A stretch of DNA of 38,872 nucleotides from Pseudomonadota bacterium (GCA_009924135.1 RFSE01000037.1:1-38872); one strand, 5' to 3'. Numbered from the stretch's first letter, positions 1 through 8,327 are shown. A program made the numbers and translations. Notes: generated by a model from the letters alone, not told the origin.

Positions 1-1860
1 GAACCTGAGCCCGCTCCTGCCCCGGAACCCATCCCCGTCCCGGTGGTGGTCGCGCCCGAACCCTTGCCGATCAACGTGCCGCCGCCGGCCCCCGGACCGT
101 CCATCTCCCTCTTTGCCATGCCCGCTCCGGAACCTGCCCCGGCTCCCGTGCCCATCCCGGCACCTGCCCCATTGACCGTTCCGGCACCCGCGCCGCTTTA
201 CGTGCCGCCGGCCCCGAGCAGCCCAAGCACGAGCTTTTTCACCCCGCCGCAGTTCACCCCGCCGCCGCAGTCGATGCCCGCGCCGGTCTTTACCGAGGCC
301 ACCTTCGTCCCGCCGCAGCCGGTTACCGTGCCCGAACAAGTCGTGGCACCCGCCTTCGAAGAGACCGAATCCCTGATGGGCGTGGCGCAGACGGCCAATC
401 CCTACGAGCAATACGCGCTCGGCCAGAAATACCTGATCGGCGATGGCGTGCCGCAGGATTTTGTCGCGGCCGGCATGTTGATCCAGCTCGCCGCCGAGAA
501 TGGCAATCCCGAAGCCCAATTCTCGCTGGCCGAACTTTGCACGCGTGGCCAGGGCGTGCCGCAGAACTACGCCGAATCCATCGTGTGGTTCCACAAGGCC
601 GCCGAGCAGGACCACGTCGGCGCGCAGTTCACACTCGCGACGAAGTATGAGCTGGGCGAAGGCGTGCCGCAGGATTACGGCGCGGCCGCGCGCTGGTACC
701 AACGCGCCTCGGACCGCAACAACGCTTCCGCCCAATACGCGCTGGCCTGCCTCTATCAAAAGGGCCAGGGCGTCGTGCAGGACCAGGTGACTGCCGCCAG
801 GTGGTTCCTCCAGTCCGCAAACCAGGGCAACGTCAGCGCCCAGCACAAGCTCGGCGTCTGCTACCAGCACGGCCACGGCATCGCGCAGGACTATGCGAAG
901 GCCGCCCAGTGCTTCCGCGCCGCCGCCGATCAGGGCCATCTCGAATCCAAGTTCCTCCTCGCGCAGTTGCTGCGCCAGGGCCTTGGCGTCGAACGCGATG
1001 TCAATCAAGCGTACACGCTCTACCGCACCGTCGCCGACAACGGCCACGCCAGCGCGCAGTTCTTTACCGGCTTCTGCTACGAATTCGGCGAAGGCGTCGC
1101 CCAGAACTTTGCCGAGGCCACTGGCTGGTACCGGCTCGCCGCCGACCAGAACGAGCCGAACGCGCAGTTCCGCCTCGGCTTCTGCACGGAATTCGGCCGC
1201 GGGGTGCTGCAATCCTACCAGGCCGCCGTCGCTTGGTACCACAAGGCCGCCGACTCCGGTCATGCGGAGGCGCAGGGCCGCCTGGGCCGGTGCATCGATC
1301 GCGGGCTCGGCACGTTGCAGGACTTCGCGGAAGCCGCGAAGTACTTCCGCATGGCCGGCCAGCAGGGCATCCACGAGGCGCAGGCGCGGCTCGCGCAGTA
1401 TTGCGACCTCGGCCTCGGCGTGGCGCAGGACCAGCAGGAAGCCGTGAAGTGGTACCGCCTCAGCGCCGAAGCCGGCATCGCCGACTCCCAGGCGCGCCTC
1501 GGCCAGTTCTATGAGGCCGGCCAGGTCGTCCCGCAGGATTACGTGGAAGCGGTGAAGTGGTATTCCCGCGCCGCCGAACAGGCCCATCTGGACTCGCAAT
1601 TCCGCCTGGGCAACTGCCACGAACTCGGGCGCGGTGTCGCGCAGGACTACGTGGAAGCCTACAAGTGGTACAACCTCGTCGGTGCCTTTGGCTACCAGCG
1701 CGCGGTCGAAGCCCGCGACAAGGTCATGCGCCTGATGAGCCCCTGGCAGATCACCGAGGGCCAGAAGCGCGCCTCCGAAGCCTACAAACTCGTCCGCCAA
1801 AAGCTCGCCGCCGGCAAGGAAGCCTCCGATAAGCTCAAGGAAGTGCTCGGGAAGAAATAG
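1..1860 (+). CDS. Sel1-repeat protein with Pro/Ala-rich N-terminal region, 5' end outside the window
   Basis: The reading frame is open from base 1, so the true start lies upstream; a GTG at 43 is the first possible start inside the window. Up to about nt 395 the protein is a low-complexity Pro/Ala/Val region resembling a flexible linker. From about nt 400 to 1690 there are 12 Sel1-like repeats (TPR-like, about 36 residues), each with the pattern AxxxLGxxYxxGxGVxQDYxxAxxWYxxAAxQG. The tail holds a Met-Ser-Pro-x-Gln motif and a Lys/Glu-rich helix, usual for Sel1 proteins. Sel1 repeats bind other proteins; the partner cannot be told from sequence. A domain N-terminal of the Pro-rich stretch (for example a membrane anchor or kinase) may be missing. 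Family call sure, role unknown. Confidence 0.93.
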   Translation, partial: EPEPAPAPEPIPVPVVVAPEPLPINVPPPAPGPSISLFAMPAPEPAPAPVPIPAPAPLTVPAPAPLYVPPAPSSPSTSFFTPPQFTPPPQSMPAPVFTEATFVPPQPVTVPEQVVAPAFEETESLMGVAQTANPYEQYALGQKYLIGDGVPQDFVAAGMLIQLAAENGNPEAQFSLAELCTRGQGVPQNYAESIVWFHKAAEQDHVGAQFTLATKYELGEGVPQDYGAAARWYQRASDRNNASAQYALACLYQKGQGVVQDQVTAARWFLQSANQGNVSAQHKLGVCYQHGHGIAQDYAKAAQCFRAAADQGHLESKFLLAQLLRQGLGVERDVNQAYTLYRTVADNGHASAQFFTGFCYEFGEGVAQNFAEATGWYRLAADQNEPNAQFRLGFCTEFGRGVLQSYQAAVAWYHKAADSGHAEAQGRLGRCIDRGLGTLQDFAEAAKYFRMAGQQGIHEAQARLAQYCDLGLGVAQDQQEAVKWYRLSAEAGIADSQARLGQFYEAGQVVPQDYVEAVKWYSRAAEQAHLDSQFRLGNCHELGRGVAQDYVEAYKWYNLVGAFGYQRAVEARDKVMRLMSPWQITEGQKRASEAYKLVRQKLAAGKEASDKLKEVLGKK

Positions 1861-1894
1861 GGCGCAGGTACTGTGCAGCGAACGCGTTGACGGT

Positions 1895-1926
1895 GGGTTG
1901 AACTTTCAACCTTCAACTTTCAACTA
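1895..1926. repeat. TCAACTT-type short tandem repeat with hairpin
   Basis: Tandem copies of a CTTTCAAC/CCTTCAAC unit follow the Sel1 gene; its first part, GGTTGAACTTTCAACC, folds on itself with 7-bp arms. The same unit recurs at 34547-34573 inside a coding region. The rest of 1861-2094 shows no gene. Confidence 0.6.
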
Positions 1927-2094
1927 GTGAGGCGTTTGAACGCCGGGTTGGGCCGGAACCGGCGGCCCGGCGCGGGGCGGTGGACTACCCTTCCGGTACA
2001 TTGCTGGCTGCGTCAGCCACGCTGGAAACGGACCACCGGCTCCTTTAAAACCGCAATCAATAATAAAACCGCACTGGCTACGGTTGACTAAACT

Positions 2095-2101
2095 GTTAGG
2101 C
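2095..2101 (+). other. attC-like R' core site (GTTAGGC) at the left border of cassette 1
   Basis: GTTAGGC matches the integron-integrase core consensus GTTRRRY exactly and lies 17 bp before the ATG of the next gene. It is the exact reverse complement of the box GCCTAAC at 2676-2682 that ends that gene, as expected when the two meet in a circular cassette. I could not find a matching R'' box upstream, so the partner half-site is degraded or this is an attI-like or decayed border. Confidence 0.5.
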
Positions 2102-2117
2102 GGTCGTCGCGAATTCC

Positions 2118-2681
2118 ATGTCACTAGAAATAGCAGCCGCAGCAGCAACAGCAAGCGTAATTGGAACGGCAATTAGTGCAGCGCTGTCACTTCTCGCAAA
2201 GCGCCGGGGCGTCATCCTCGCAGCCAATGAGCGGCAAGCGAAGAGAGACCTCAAGAGTGAAACCCGCCTCTCTGAGATTGAGTCCCTATTGTCAGAAGAG
2301 GAGACGAGAAAGAGCCTATACCGCTATGCAGCCGCATTCCTCATCTTCGCTCAGTTCGTGGTTGGCGGCCTTCTAGCATCCTCGTTTATCGCCAAGAATC
2401 TAAACGAGACCATCGTAGGTATTCTCGGCCTCGTCGTCCTTGCATCATCGCTGGTGAGCCAGCATTTTCGGCCTGATTTGTTGCACAAACTTACTACACA
2501 GAAGGTTCACCGACTCAGAACGCTTAAACGATGGCCAGAGGACCAGCTTTACGAGCTGAGTCGCGGAGAGTTGAACGAGGATAAATTATTAGAGATTCGC
2601 AAGCAGATCACGCACACGTTATGTCAAATTGTGGAGGCTGAGTTGGAGTTTGTGGAGGCAAACCATGAAAAGACGGCCTAA
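2118..2681 (+). CDS. Small 2-TM membrane protein, probable integron cassette gene (cassette 1)
   Basis: The protein has 187 residues. It starts with an Ala-rich hydrophobic segment (about residues 5-27), then a charged helix, two membrane helices (about 70-90 and 98-114), and a long charged C-terminal helical region. This layout resembles 2-TM SLATT-type effectors, but I see no diagnostic motif, so that is only a suggestion. Codon use is clearly AT-richer than in flanking genes (several TTA, ATA and AGA codons), a sign of foreign origin. The TAA stop lies inside an attC-like box, and a GTTAGGC core stands just before the start, so the gene fits a mobile cassette with almost no spare DNA. Function unknown. 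Confidence 0.75.
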   Translation: MSLEIAAAAATASVIGTAISAALSLLAKRRGVILAANERQAKRDLKSETRLSEIESLLSEEETRKSLYRYAAAFLIFAQFVVGGLLASSFIAKNLNETIVGILGLVVLASSLVSQHFRPDLLHKLTTQKVHRLRTLKRWPEDQLYELSRGELNEDKLLEIRKQITHTLCQIVEAELEFVEANHEKTA

Positions 2682-2804
2682 CCATATGCTGCAGCGGACG
2701 GCCTCTTCGGCGTCCGTTCGAGCGTCGCGGGAGTGCGTGAGCGCGCCTTGCGCTCCACCCGCGCCGCCGAGGCCGTCGCAGAGCTTGCGGCCACACCGTT
2801 ATGC
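2676..2804 (+). other. attC-like recombination site between two cassette genes
   Basis: The element begins with GCCTAAC (2676-2682, consensus RYYYAAC) and ends with GTTATGC (2798-2804; consensus GTTRRRY with one mismatch). In between is an imperfect palindrome: ACGGCCTC at 2698-2705 pairs exactly with GAGGCCGT at 2769-2776, and GC-rich inner arms continue toward the centre. Length (129 bp) is within the attC range. The stop codon of the upstream gene and the start codon of the downstream gene both lie in the end boxes, typical of cassette arrays. Confidence 0.65.
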
Positions 2805-3109
2805 CTACTAAACTCACATCACCAAAAGACCTCGCACCGGGCGACTACTACGAGGATTGCTCCTACCATCCTTGCTTATGCATGGAGGTTGATATTTGTG
2901 ATGGAGGGCGTGACGCCATGATTTCAGGGGTATCGCTAGTAGATGGCACATTTCCACGAGGTTGCTCGTTCGTTGGTTGCTGGCCTCAAAAGTTGTCCTT
3001 CGAGGAGGCGATGCGTTGGAAGTTCCTTGGCCCGCCGGATGTAGAGTTGCCGCCAGACAAGCAATGGTGGGCGCTATACCCGTGCGTGCCATCGTTCTTG
3101 GAGGCTTAA
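2801..3109 (+). CDS. Small Cys-rich protein, probable integron cassette gene (cassette 2)
   Basis: The protein has 102 residues with no signal peptide or membrane helix and seven Cys residues (about 20, 25, 27, 33, 55, 60, 95), four of them clustered in an N-terminal segment with acidic and Gly residues. I do not recognise a family with known function; clustered Cys could bind metal. The ATG lies within the GTTATGC core of the attC-like site, so start and cassette border coincide. The TAA stop is inside the box GCTTAAC (3104-3110). Base composition is lower in GC than in the neighbours. Placement and compact borders argue it is a real cassette gene and not a chance frame. Confidence 0.65.
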   Translation: MPTKLTSPKDLAPGDYYEDCSYHPCLCMEVDICDGGRDAMISGVSLVDGTFPRGCSFVGCWPQKLSFEEAMRWKFLGPPDVELPPDKQWWALYPCVPSFLEA

Positions 3110-3158
3110 CCGGAGGACAAAGTTTGAGCTATGCACACCAGGCTGCCTCCTGAGTAAC
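3104..3158 (+). other. Degenerate attC-like site after cassette 2
   Basis: GCTTAAC at 3104-3110 matches the R'' consensus. GGAGG at 3112-3116 can pair with CCTCC at 3146-3150, giving a short hairpin, but the expected GTTRRRY box is not clean (GTAAC follows). It may be a decayed last site of the array. Confidence 0.35.
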
Positions 3159-3673
3159 ACATTGGCAAATTACGCAATGGGAACGAGTTGGAAGCTCAGG
3201 GCGTGGGCAGGTTTTTGGAGGGTTTGCAGCCGTCGGGCCGGGCAGCCTGGAGGTGAGTTGCGCCCCACCCGGAGCGCCGGTCTCCGACCCGGCGCGAACC
3301 ATCGTGGTCAGGAACGCGCCGGATTGGAGATCGTCGCTCCGCCCTCGTGGATACTGAACTCCGCAGTGGGAACGGCCGGCACCCGTAGCACTACCATGCA
3401 GTCTGCCGTTTCTGCGCATGCAGCCGCCAAGGCAGAAAAGCAGAAGGACGTCACAATCAAAAACTCACCCTCAATCCCTCTTCAGGCACCGAGAAGTCCT
3501 GCGCGCACCAGCATTCTGAGGTTCCTGTCTCGGTTCCAAATCCTTTACAGGATTTCACAGGTCCGCTTTCATAACCACATGGTAACAGCCGTACTTCCAC
3601 AAGGCCGCCGTGCCCGCCGCCCTATGCGCCGCGCGGCTTGATGCCAGATCAGGCAACCCAGAGACCACCCACC
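3159..3673. other. Gene-poor stretch with one palindromic repeat unit
   Basis: No convincing gene is seen. A 480-nt open frame (3162-3641) crosses a dispersed repeat, has no family match that I recognise and has composition typical of GC-rich non-coding DNA. The repeat unit GGAGCGCCGGTCTCCGACCC and the following bases (3271-3299) are identical over 29 nt to 8328-8356. Confidence 0.5.
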
Positions 3674-4225
3674 ATGCCCAACAGCGTCGATGCCAACTAC
3701 CGATTCATCGCGGCCTACCAGGAGGTCAATGCGCGCATCGTGCAACGCCAGCAGGCGCTTGCGCTCTACGTCACGCTGACGGTAAGTCTGCTGGCCGCAC
3801 TGGTCGCCCTGGGCACCTCAACCAAAGCGGCCACCGCACCCGTGGAATGGCTGGTGCTCGGGTTCCCCGTGTCGTCCCTCACGCTCGCCCTGCTCAACTA
3901 CACCTCGGAGCGTGCCATCAGCAATCTGCGCACCTTCCTGTCCACGCTCGAACGACTCAACAACGCCCACGAAACCCTGCCCAGCTACAACACGGACCCC
4001 CGGTGGGCAACGGGTGCCAACAAGGCCCGCCGCTTTCGCGACCTGGCAACTCTGCTGCTCGCCATCGCCGGAAATGTAATTGGCTTTGGTGCCGCCTGGC
4101 AGATCTATCCCCAGCGTCTGGCGGAATTCAAAGTGTTCTTGGTGATCGGGGTTGCGTTGGCGCTGACTTCGGTCTTCATCCTGCTGGCCACCCGCCGCTG
4201 GAGCTACGAACCAAGCCCCGCCTGA
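3674..4225 (+). CDS. Small multi-pass membrane protein of unknown function
   Basis: Starting at the ATG at 3674 the product has 183 residues; an earlier in-frame ATG at 3638 would add 12 polar residues. After a soluble N-terminal helix (about 30 residues) come two membrane helices (about residues 32-50 and 57-78), a charged cytosolic-type segment of about 55 residues rich in Asn, Arg and Thr, and two more helices (about 123-142 and 151-172). The 2+2 helix layout around a helical domain is seen in several bacterial membrane families, but no motif fixes one. It is followed on the same strand, after 122 bp, by a cyclase-like gene; the pair could be functionally linked, but that is inference. Confidence 0.7.
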   Translation: MPNSVDANYRFIAAYQEVNARIVQRQQALALYVTLTVSLLAALVALGTSTKAATAPVEWLVLGFPVSSLTLALLNYTSERAISNLRTFLSTLERLNNAHETLPSYNTDPRWATGANKARRFRDLATLLLAIAGNVIGFGAAWQIYPQRLAEFKVFLVIGVALALTSVFILLATRRWSYEPSPA

Positions 4226-4347
4226 CCCCACGCCCAAGCGGCGCGCAAACAGTGGCCGCTCAACGCGCTTGATAATGATCGCTGGTAGGGCGCAGGGGCC
4301 TCACCTCGCCATCGTAGTCTTACAATTTAAGTGACATAAACCACCTT

Positions 4348-4791
4348 GTGAATGCACAGCTCAAACGATTCATCGTCGTCAGTTTAAGTACCGCCGACTC
4401 CTCGGGCTACGATCGGCACACGATGCAGCAGCTTTTAAGGGTGGTAGAGCCTTCATCACCCGATACTCGATACGTGAACTATCTGGGCATGGCGGCATAC
4501 TTCCTTACTTCAGCGCAAACGTTTTCAGTAGTTGAGAGGCTCATTTCTGATCTTGAGAACCTGCGTGATACCGATTCGCAATTCGCGACGCTCAGAATCG
4601 GCTTGGCAGAGGGCGAGTTGATTGCTGACTTCGACGAAGCAGGCGTACTGAGAACCGAATCCATGTTGCCTCTCGGAGGAGCGGTCAATGAAGCAGCGTG
4701 GTGCGGCCGTGAGCCAAATAAATACAAAACCATTTTGCTGACCCTGCGAGAAAAGATTCTTCGTGAAGCCACTAAAACCTCGTCACGCTGA
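4348..4791 (+). CDS. Degenerate class III nucleotide-cyclase-like protein
   Basis: The protein has 147 residues with a GTG start. Landmarks of the cyclase homology domain can be aligned by eye: an N-terminal beta strand followed by ADSSGYD (compare FADISGFT), then YLGMAAYF (compare GDGxxxxF), RIGLAEGELI (compare RIGIHTGEV) and LGGAVNEAAW (compare GDAVNxAAR). The second metal-binding Asp is Met and the transition-state Arg is Trp, so catalysis by the usual mechanism is doubtful; it may bind a nucleotide or only keep the fold. Composition is AT-richer than neighbours, suggesting recent transfer. Its last 20 nt overlap the 3' end of the convergent yaeQ-like gene. The family assignment comes from motif resemblance only. 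Confidence 0.6.
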   Translation: MNAQLKRFIVVSLSTADSSGYDRHTMQQLLRVVEPSSPDTRYVNYLGMAAYFLTSAQTFSVVERLISDLENLRDTDSQFATLRIGLAEGELIADFDEAGVLRTESMLPLGGAVNEAAWCGREPNKYKTILLTLREKILREATKTSSR

Positions 4792-5323
4792 ACTCCGCGT
4801 CGAACCACAGGCCGTTGAAGTCGAACTGGAGCTTGGGCGTATCGAACTCGCAGGCGAAGAGCGTCACGTCGTTGCGCGGCTGCACGAGGCCGCAAACTTC
4901 GTTGAACATCTCCAGGTCCAGGGCCAGCAGGTTGTAGCGGTCTTCGCGCAGCTCCGCCTTTTTCATGGCGAACCGGAGCTGCTCGGTCTCGTCCGGCGAG
5001 CGTTTCACCACCCAGATTTCGGCGTCGTGGCATTTGACGGCGAGCTTGTGGAGCTTGGCCACGCTGCATTCGCCGCATTCCACCCACAGGGCCGGGCGCA
5101 GTTGGTAATCGAGCTGCGCGAGGTCGGGCACGAACGGGATGTCGTCCTGGTGCAGGTTGGTTTCGAGCTGCAGGCGGGGCCGCCAGAAGATGAGGAAGGC
5201 CAGCAGCTTGAGCGTGATGTGCGCGATCGTCTCGGTCTCGTGCTGCGCAATGAGGATTTTGCGTGGCAGGTCAGCGCGACGACGATCCTCGGACGTGAGG
5301 TTGAAGGAGTATTTTGCGCTCAC
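4772..5323 (-). CDS. yaeQ: YaeQ family protein
   Basis: The product has 183 residues, near the usual YaeQ length (about 180). The sequence follows the family: an N-terminal beta strand, the segment HETETIAHITLKLLAFLIFW (compare HPSETQERMMLRLLAWL in E. coli YaeQ), then the region LWVECGECSVAKLHKLAVKC and a C-terminal beta part. YaeQ has a restriction-endonuclease-like (PD-(D/E)xK) fold; its cellular role is unsettled. Translation begins at GTG (5323). The gene overlaps the cyclase-like gene tail to tail by 20 nt. The upstream gap to the L,D-transpeptidase gene is filled by an inverted repeat. Confidence 0.88.
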   Translation of the reverse strand: MSAKYSFNLTSEDRRRADLPRKILIAQHETETIAHITLKLLAFLIFWRPRLQLETNLHQDDIPFVPDLAQLDYQLRPALWVECGECSVAKLHKLAVKCHDAEIWVVKRSPDETEQLRFAMKKAELREDRYNLLALDLEMFNEVCGLVQPRNDVTLFACEFDTPKLQFDFNGLWFDAEFSVTRF

Positions 5324-5331
5324 GAGAGGAG

Positions 5332-5426
5332 AGGTGACAGGTGGCAGGTGACGGGTGACAGGGAGTAACGGTTCACCGGACGCGCTCGTAGTTCTGTGGC
5401 ATCACTTGTCACTTGTCACTTGCCAC
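5332..5426. repeat. Inverted repeat with TGACAGG/TGACAAG tandem units
   Basis: The left arm (5332-5360) carries copies of GGTGACAGGTGGCAG and the right arm (5402-5426) carries TCACTTGTCACTTGTC, so the two can pair imperfectly into a long hairpin. It lies between two minus-strand genes. Confidence 0.6.
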
Positions 5427-5441
5427 ACTCGCCGGCCGTTA

Positions 5442-6674
5442 TCACTCCACCACCCTCACCGGCGTGCCCACGGTGACAAGCTTCACCAGATACTCCGCGT
5501 TCCAGTTGGCGAGCCGGAAGCAGCCATGCGATTCTGTGCGGCCCACCTGTTCGGGTGCCGGCGTGCCGTGGATGCCGTAGCCGGGCCGGTCCAGACCGAT
5601 CCACGCCACCCCCACCGGATTGTTCGGTCCCGGCGGCAGGATGAGCTTGCGCCCCAGCTTCTGCGCCTCGGGCGACTCGGGGAATACCTCCGGGTCAAAG
5701 GTGTAGTTCGGATTGGGCGCAACCACGGCCACGTGCAGTTCCCCCACCGGCCGCTTCTCGACACGCGCCGCGATGCTGCACGGGAAATGCGCCAGCAGGT
5801 TCGTGTTCGCATCGAAGGCCTCCAGCGTCTTGCCCGAAAGGTGGATCAAAATGAAACCGGCCTTCGCACGCGGCGGGGGATAGGCGACGTTCGGAATGCG
5901 CAACTCCGCTCCCGCCGTCACGTTGGTCCAATCCACGCCCGGGTTCAGCCGCTTGATGTAGGCCGGGTGGGCGTGGCCTTTTTCGGCAACCAGTTCGAGG
6001 ATCGACTCGTAATCCAACGCGCTCTGCTGCGACTTGCCCAGCCACGTGGTGCTCAGTGGTTGCAACCGCACGAGGTCGTTTGAACTCACGACGTAATTCG
6101 TCAGCGGCGGTCCGGCGAGCTGGAGCCGCGACTTGGTTTCCAAGTCGGCCGAGCCGGTTTCAACGATCCCTTCGCGCAGTTGAAAGGCCCGGATGGCCGC
6201 ACGGGTTTGTGAACCGATCACGCCATCGAATGAACCGGAAGAAAGCCCCGCGCGAGAGAGCGCCACCTGTACCTCGAACGTATCACGAGGCGCCCGCGGA
6301 TAAACGCTGGGATCGATGACCGGCTCCATGATCGGAACGCGGTTGGTCGTCACCAGTCCCGCCATGCGGTTCGTCGTTGTGCCGGTGGTGACGCGGTTGG
6401 TGGGGATCACATTCCCGCCGACGACCGGTCGGGGACGATTGGTGACCACGGTGACGGGCAGCGGCGGATTCGTCGCCGCCGGAGTGAAGGCCGGCAGCCG
6501 CGCCTCTCCACTGGAAGTGGGCGGAAGGTTTTTAGCCGGGACCGGCTCCTGGCGCACCCAACGCCACCACGCCCCGAAGAGCAACGCCACGATCAACAAC
6601 CCCCAGCCCCAATGCCAGTTTCCCCCCGAACGCTTCTTCGGCTTGGGCTGTTTGAACTTCGTGTAAATCTGCAC
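5442..6674 (-). CDS. L,D-transpeptidase (YkuD domain) with peptidoglycan-binding domain and N-terminal anchor
   Basis: A 410-residue envelope enzyme that would form 3-3 cross-links or attach proteins to peptidoglycan. Residues 1-19 are basic, 20-37 a membrane anchor, then a Pro/Thr-rich linker rich in TTNR motifs to about 125. A PG_binding_1 domain (about 131-190) is followed by a LysM-like segment (about 215-265, ending near LNPG) and the YkuD domain (about 275-410). The catalytic signature is complete: IHG with His369, then SHGCFRL with His383 and nucleophile Cys385. Start codon is GTG; the N-terminal anchor supports it. It stands upstream of the yaeQ-like gene on the same strand, 118 bp apart. 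Confidence 0.93.
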   Translation of the reverse strand: MQIYTKFKQPKPKKRSGGNWHWGWGLLIVALLFGAWWRWVRQEPVPAKNLPPTSSGEARLPAFTPAATNPPLPVTVVTNRPRPVVGGNVIPTNRVTTGTTTNRMAGLVTTNRVPIMEPVIDPSVYPRAPRDTFEVQVALSRAGLSSGSFDGVIGSQTRAAIRAFQLREGIVETGSADLETKSRLQLAGPPLTNYVVSSNDLVRLQPLSTTWLGKSQQSALDYESILELVAEKGHAHPAYIKRLNPGVDWTNVTAGAELRIPNVAYPPPRAKAGFILIHLSGKTLEAFDANTNLLAHFPCSIAARVEKRPVGELHVAVVAPNPNYTFDPEVFPESPEAQKLGRKLILPPGPNNPVGVAWIGLDRPGYGIHGTPAPEQVGRTESHGCFRLANWNAEYLVKLVTVGTPVRVVE

Positions 6675-6926
6675 GGATGCGCATTAAGCCTAAAACGCCC
6701 CGCTGAGGCAGCACTTTTCTCAGCGGTGTGGCTTGGACGGCCAGCAGGACATTGGACCGGCGGATGGACTGCCGGACGCGCAACTCGGCGGTCACAGACC
6801 GCCGCTACAGCGGGACGCGTAACAGCACGATGAGAAAAGCCATAATGCGCGCCTGCAGCCGGCTTTTCACTTGGCACTTTTCATTTTGCACTTTGAACTT
6901 CCCGCCTCCTCCGTAGCCTTTGCGCC
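6675..6926. other. Divergent intergenic region with palindromes
   Basis: This region separates the divergent L,D-transpeptidase and nuclease genes and must hold both promoters, but I see no confident -35/-10 pair. It holds two palindromes: CCGCTGAG...CTCAGCGG (about 6700-6726) and GGCGGTCACAGACCGCC (about 6787-6803). Near 6870-6900 there are CACTTTT-type tandem units. Confidence 0.5.
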
Positions 6927-8321
6927 ATGCGAATCCACTTCCACGGCGCCACGCGCACCACCACCGGCTCGATGTACCTGCTGGAAGTCAATGGCCAGCG
7001 GCTGTTGCTGGAGTGCGGCCTCTACCAGGGCCGGCGCGATGAATCCATCACGCGCAACTGCTGCTTTCCCTTCGACCCGAAGACCATCGATGCCGCCGTC
7101 CTCAGCCACGCGCACATTGATCACTGCGGCAACTTCCCCAACCTCTGCAAACAGGGCTACGCCGGGAACATTTACTCGACCTTCGCCACGCGGGACCTCG
7201 CCAGCATCATGCTCGAGGATTCCGCGTCGATCCAGCAATCGGACGCGCAATTCGTCTCCCGGAAGCGCGCCAAACAGGGCAAGCCGCCCGTGCAGGCACT
7301 CTACACGGCCAGCGACGCCGAGCGCGCCGTCCGCCAGTTCGTGGCGATCAATTACGACCGGCCCATGCCCATTGCGGACGGCGTCACGCTGACTTTCCGC
7401 GACGCGGGGCACATCCTCGGCTCCGCGCAGGTCGTGCTGGACGTGCGGGAGGCCGGCCGCAAGTACCGATATCTCTTCAGCGGCGACATCGGTCGGCCCG
7501 GGCAGGACATTCTCCGCAGCGCCCAATCGGTCGAGAACGTGGACTTCCTGCAAATCGAGAGCACTTATGGCAACCGCATCCACTCCAGCCCCGTGGACGC
7601 CCGGGACGAGTTGTGCCAGCTCGTGGCTGACACGGTGAATCGCGGCGGCAAGGTCATCATCCCCGCCTTCTCCGTGGGCCGCACGCAGCAGATCGTTTAC
7701 GCCCTGCACCTGGCCACCGATGCCGGGAAACTGCCCAAGGTGCCGATCTACGTGGACAGCCCCTTGAGCGTGAACGCCACGGAGGTATTCCGTCTGCACC
7801 CTGAGTGCTTCGATGAAGCGACTTACACCTACCTGCGCGAGAAAGGCAACCCGTTCGGCATGGAGAATCTTACCTACATCCGCGAGCTGGCGCACTCGAT
7901 GAAGCTCAACGACCTGAAGGACGCCGCCGTCATCATCAGCGCGTCGGGCATGGCGGAAGCCGGCCGCGTGCTGCATCACCTGAAGAACCACGGGGGCGAC
8001 CCGACGAATCTGATTCTCTTTGTCGGCTACTGCGCGGAGCACACGCTGGGCGCGCAGATCCTGGCCGGCCGCAGCCCGGTGAACATTCTCGGTGAACCGC
8101 ACGCCATCCGTGCCCGCGTGGCAAAGATCGACGCCTTCTCCGGTCACGCGGACCGCAACGAACTTTCCGGCTACGTGAAATCGCTCACCGGCAACATCAA
8201 GAAGACCTTCGTCATCCACGGCGAAGAGGAGCAGTCGCTGGCGTTTGCCGAGACGCTGAAACACCTCCTGCCCCACTCCGAAGTCACCGTGCCGGTGCCA
8301 CACCAGGCGATCGAGGTGTGA
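6927..8321 (+). CDS. Metallo-beta-lactamase/beta-CASP RNA-processing nuclease
   Basis: The 464-residue protein is a full-length member of the CPSF73/Ysh1-like bacterial group, cytosolic exo/endonucleases acting on RNA. The metal motif HAHIDH occupies residues 61-66, the third motif His is in GHILGSA (161-167), and SGDIGR (185-190) supplies the bridging Asp187. The beta-CASP part follows, with DSPLS (278-282), ISASGMAEAGR (337-347) and the final SGHAD (405-409), whose His407 completes the two-zinc site. No signal peptide is present. The start codon ATG has no visible Shine-Dalgarno sequence. Exact substrate is not predictable. Confidence 0.95.
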   Translation: MRIHFHGATRTTTGSMYLLEVNGQRLLLECGLYQGRRDESITRNCCFPFDPKTIDAAVLSHAHIDHCGNFPNLCKQGYAGNIYSTFATRDLASIMLEDSASIQQSDAQFVSRKRAKQGKPPVQALYTASDAERAVRQFVAINYDRPMPIADGVTLTFRDAGHILGSAQVVLDVREAGRKYRYLFSGDIGRPGQDILRSAQSVENVDFLQIESTYGNRIHSSPVDARDELCQLVADTVNRGGKVIIPAFSVGRTQQIVYALHLATDAGKLPKVPIYVDSPLSVNATEVFRLHPECFDEATYTYLREKGNPFGMENLTYIRELAHSMKLNDLKDAAVIISASGMAEAGRVLHHLKNHGGDPTNLILFVGYCAEHTLGAQILAGRSPVNILGEPHAIRARVAKIDAFSGHADRNELSGYVKSLTGNIKKTFVIHGEEEQSLAFAETLKHLLPHSEVTVPVPHQAIEV

Positions 8322-8327
8322 GCAGTC

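Noticed and set aside
3162-3641. Possible 159-residue gene after the cassette array
   Set aside because: It runs through a dispersed palindromic repeat, lacks any fold-like pattern and has no plausible start signal.
6867-8303. Long open frame antisense to the beta-CASP nuclease gene
   Set aside because: It mirrors the codon pattern of a well-supported gene in GC-rich DNA and shows no domain; no start context.
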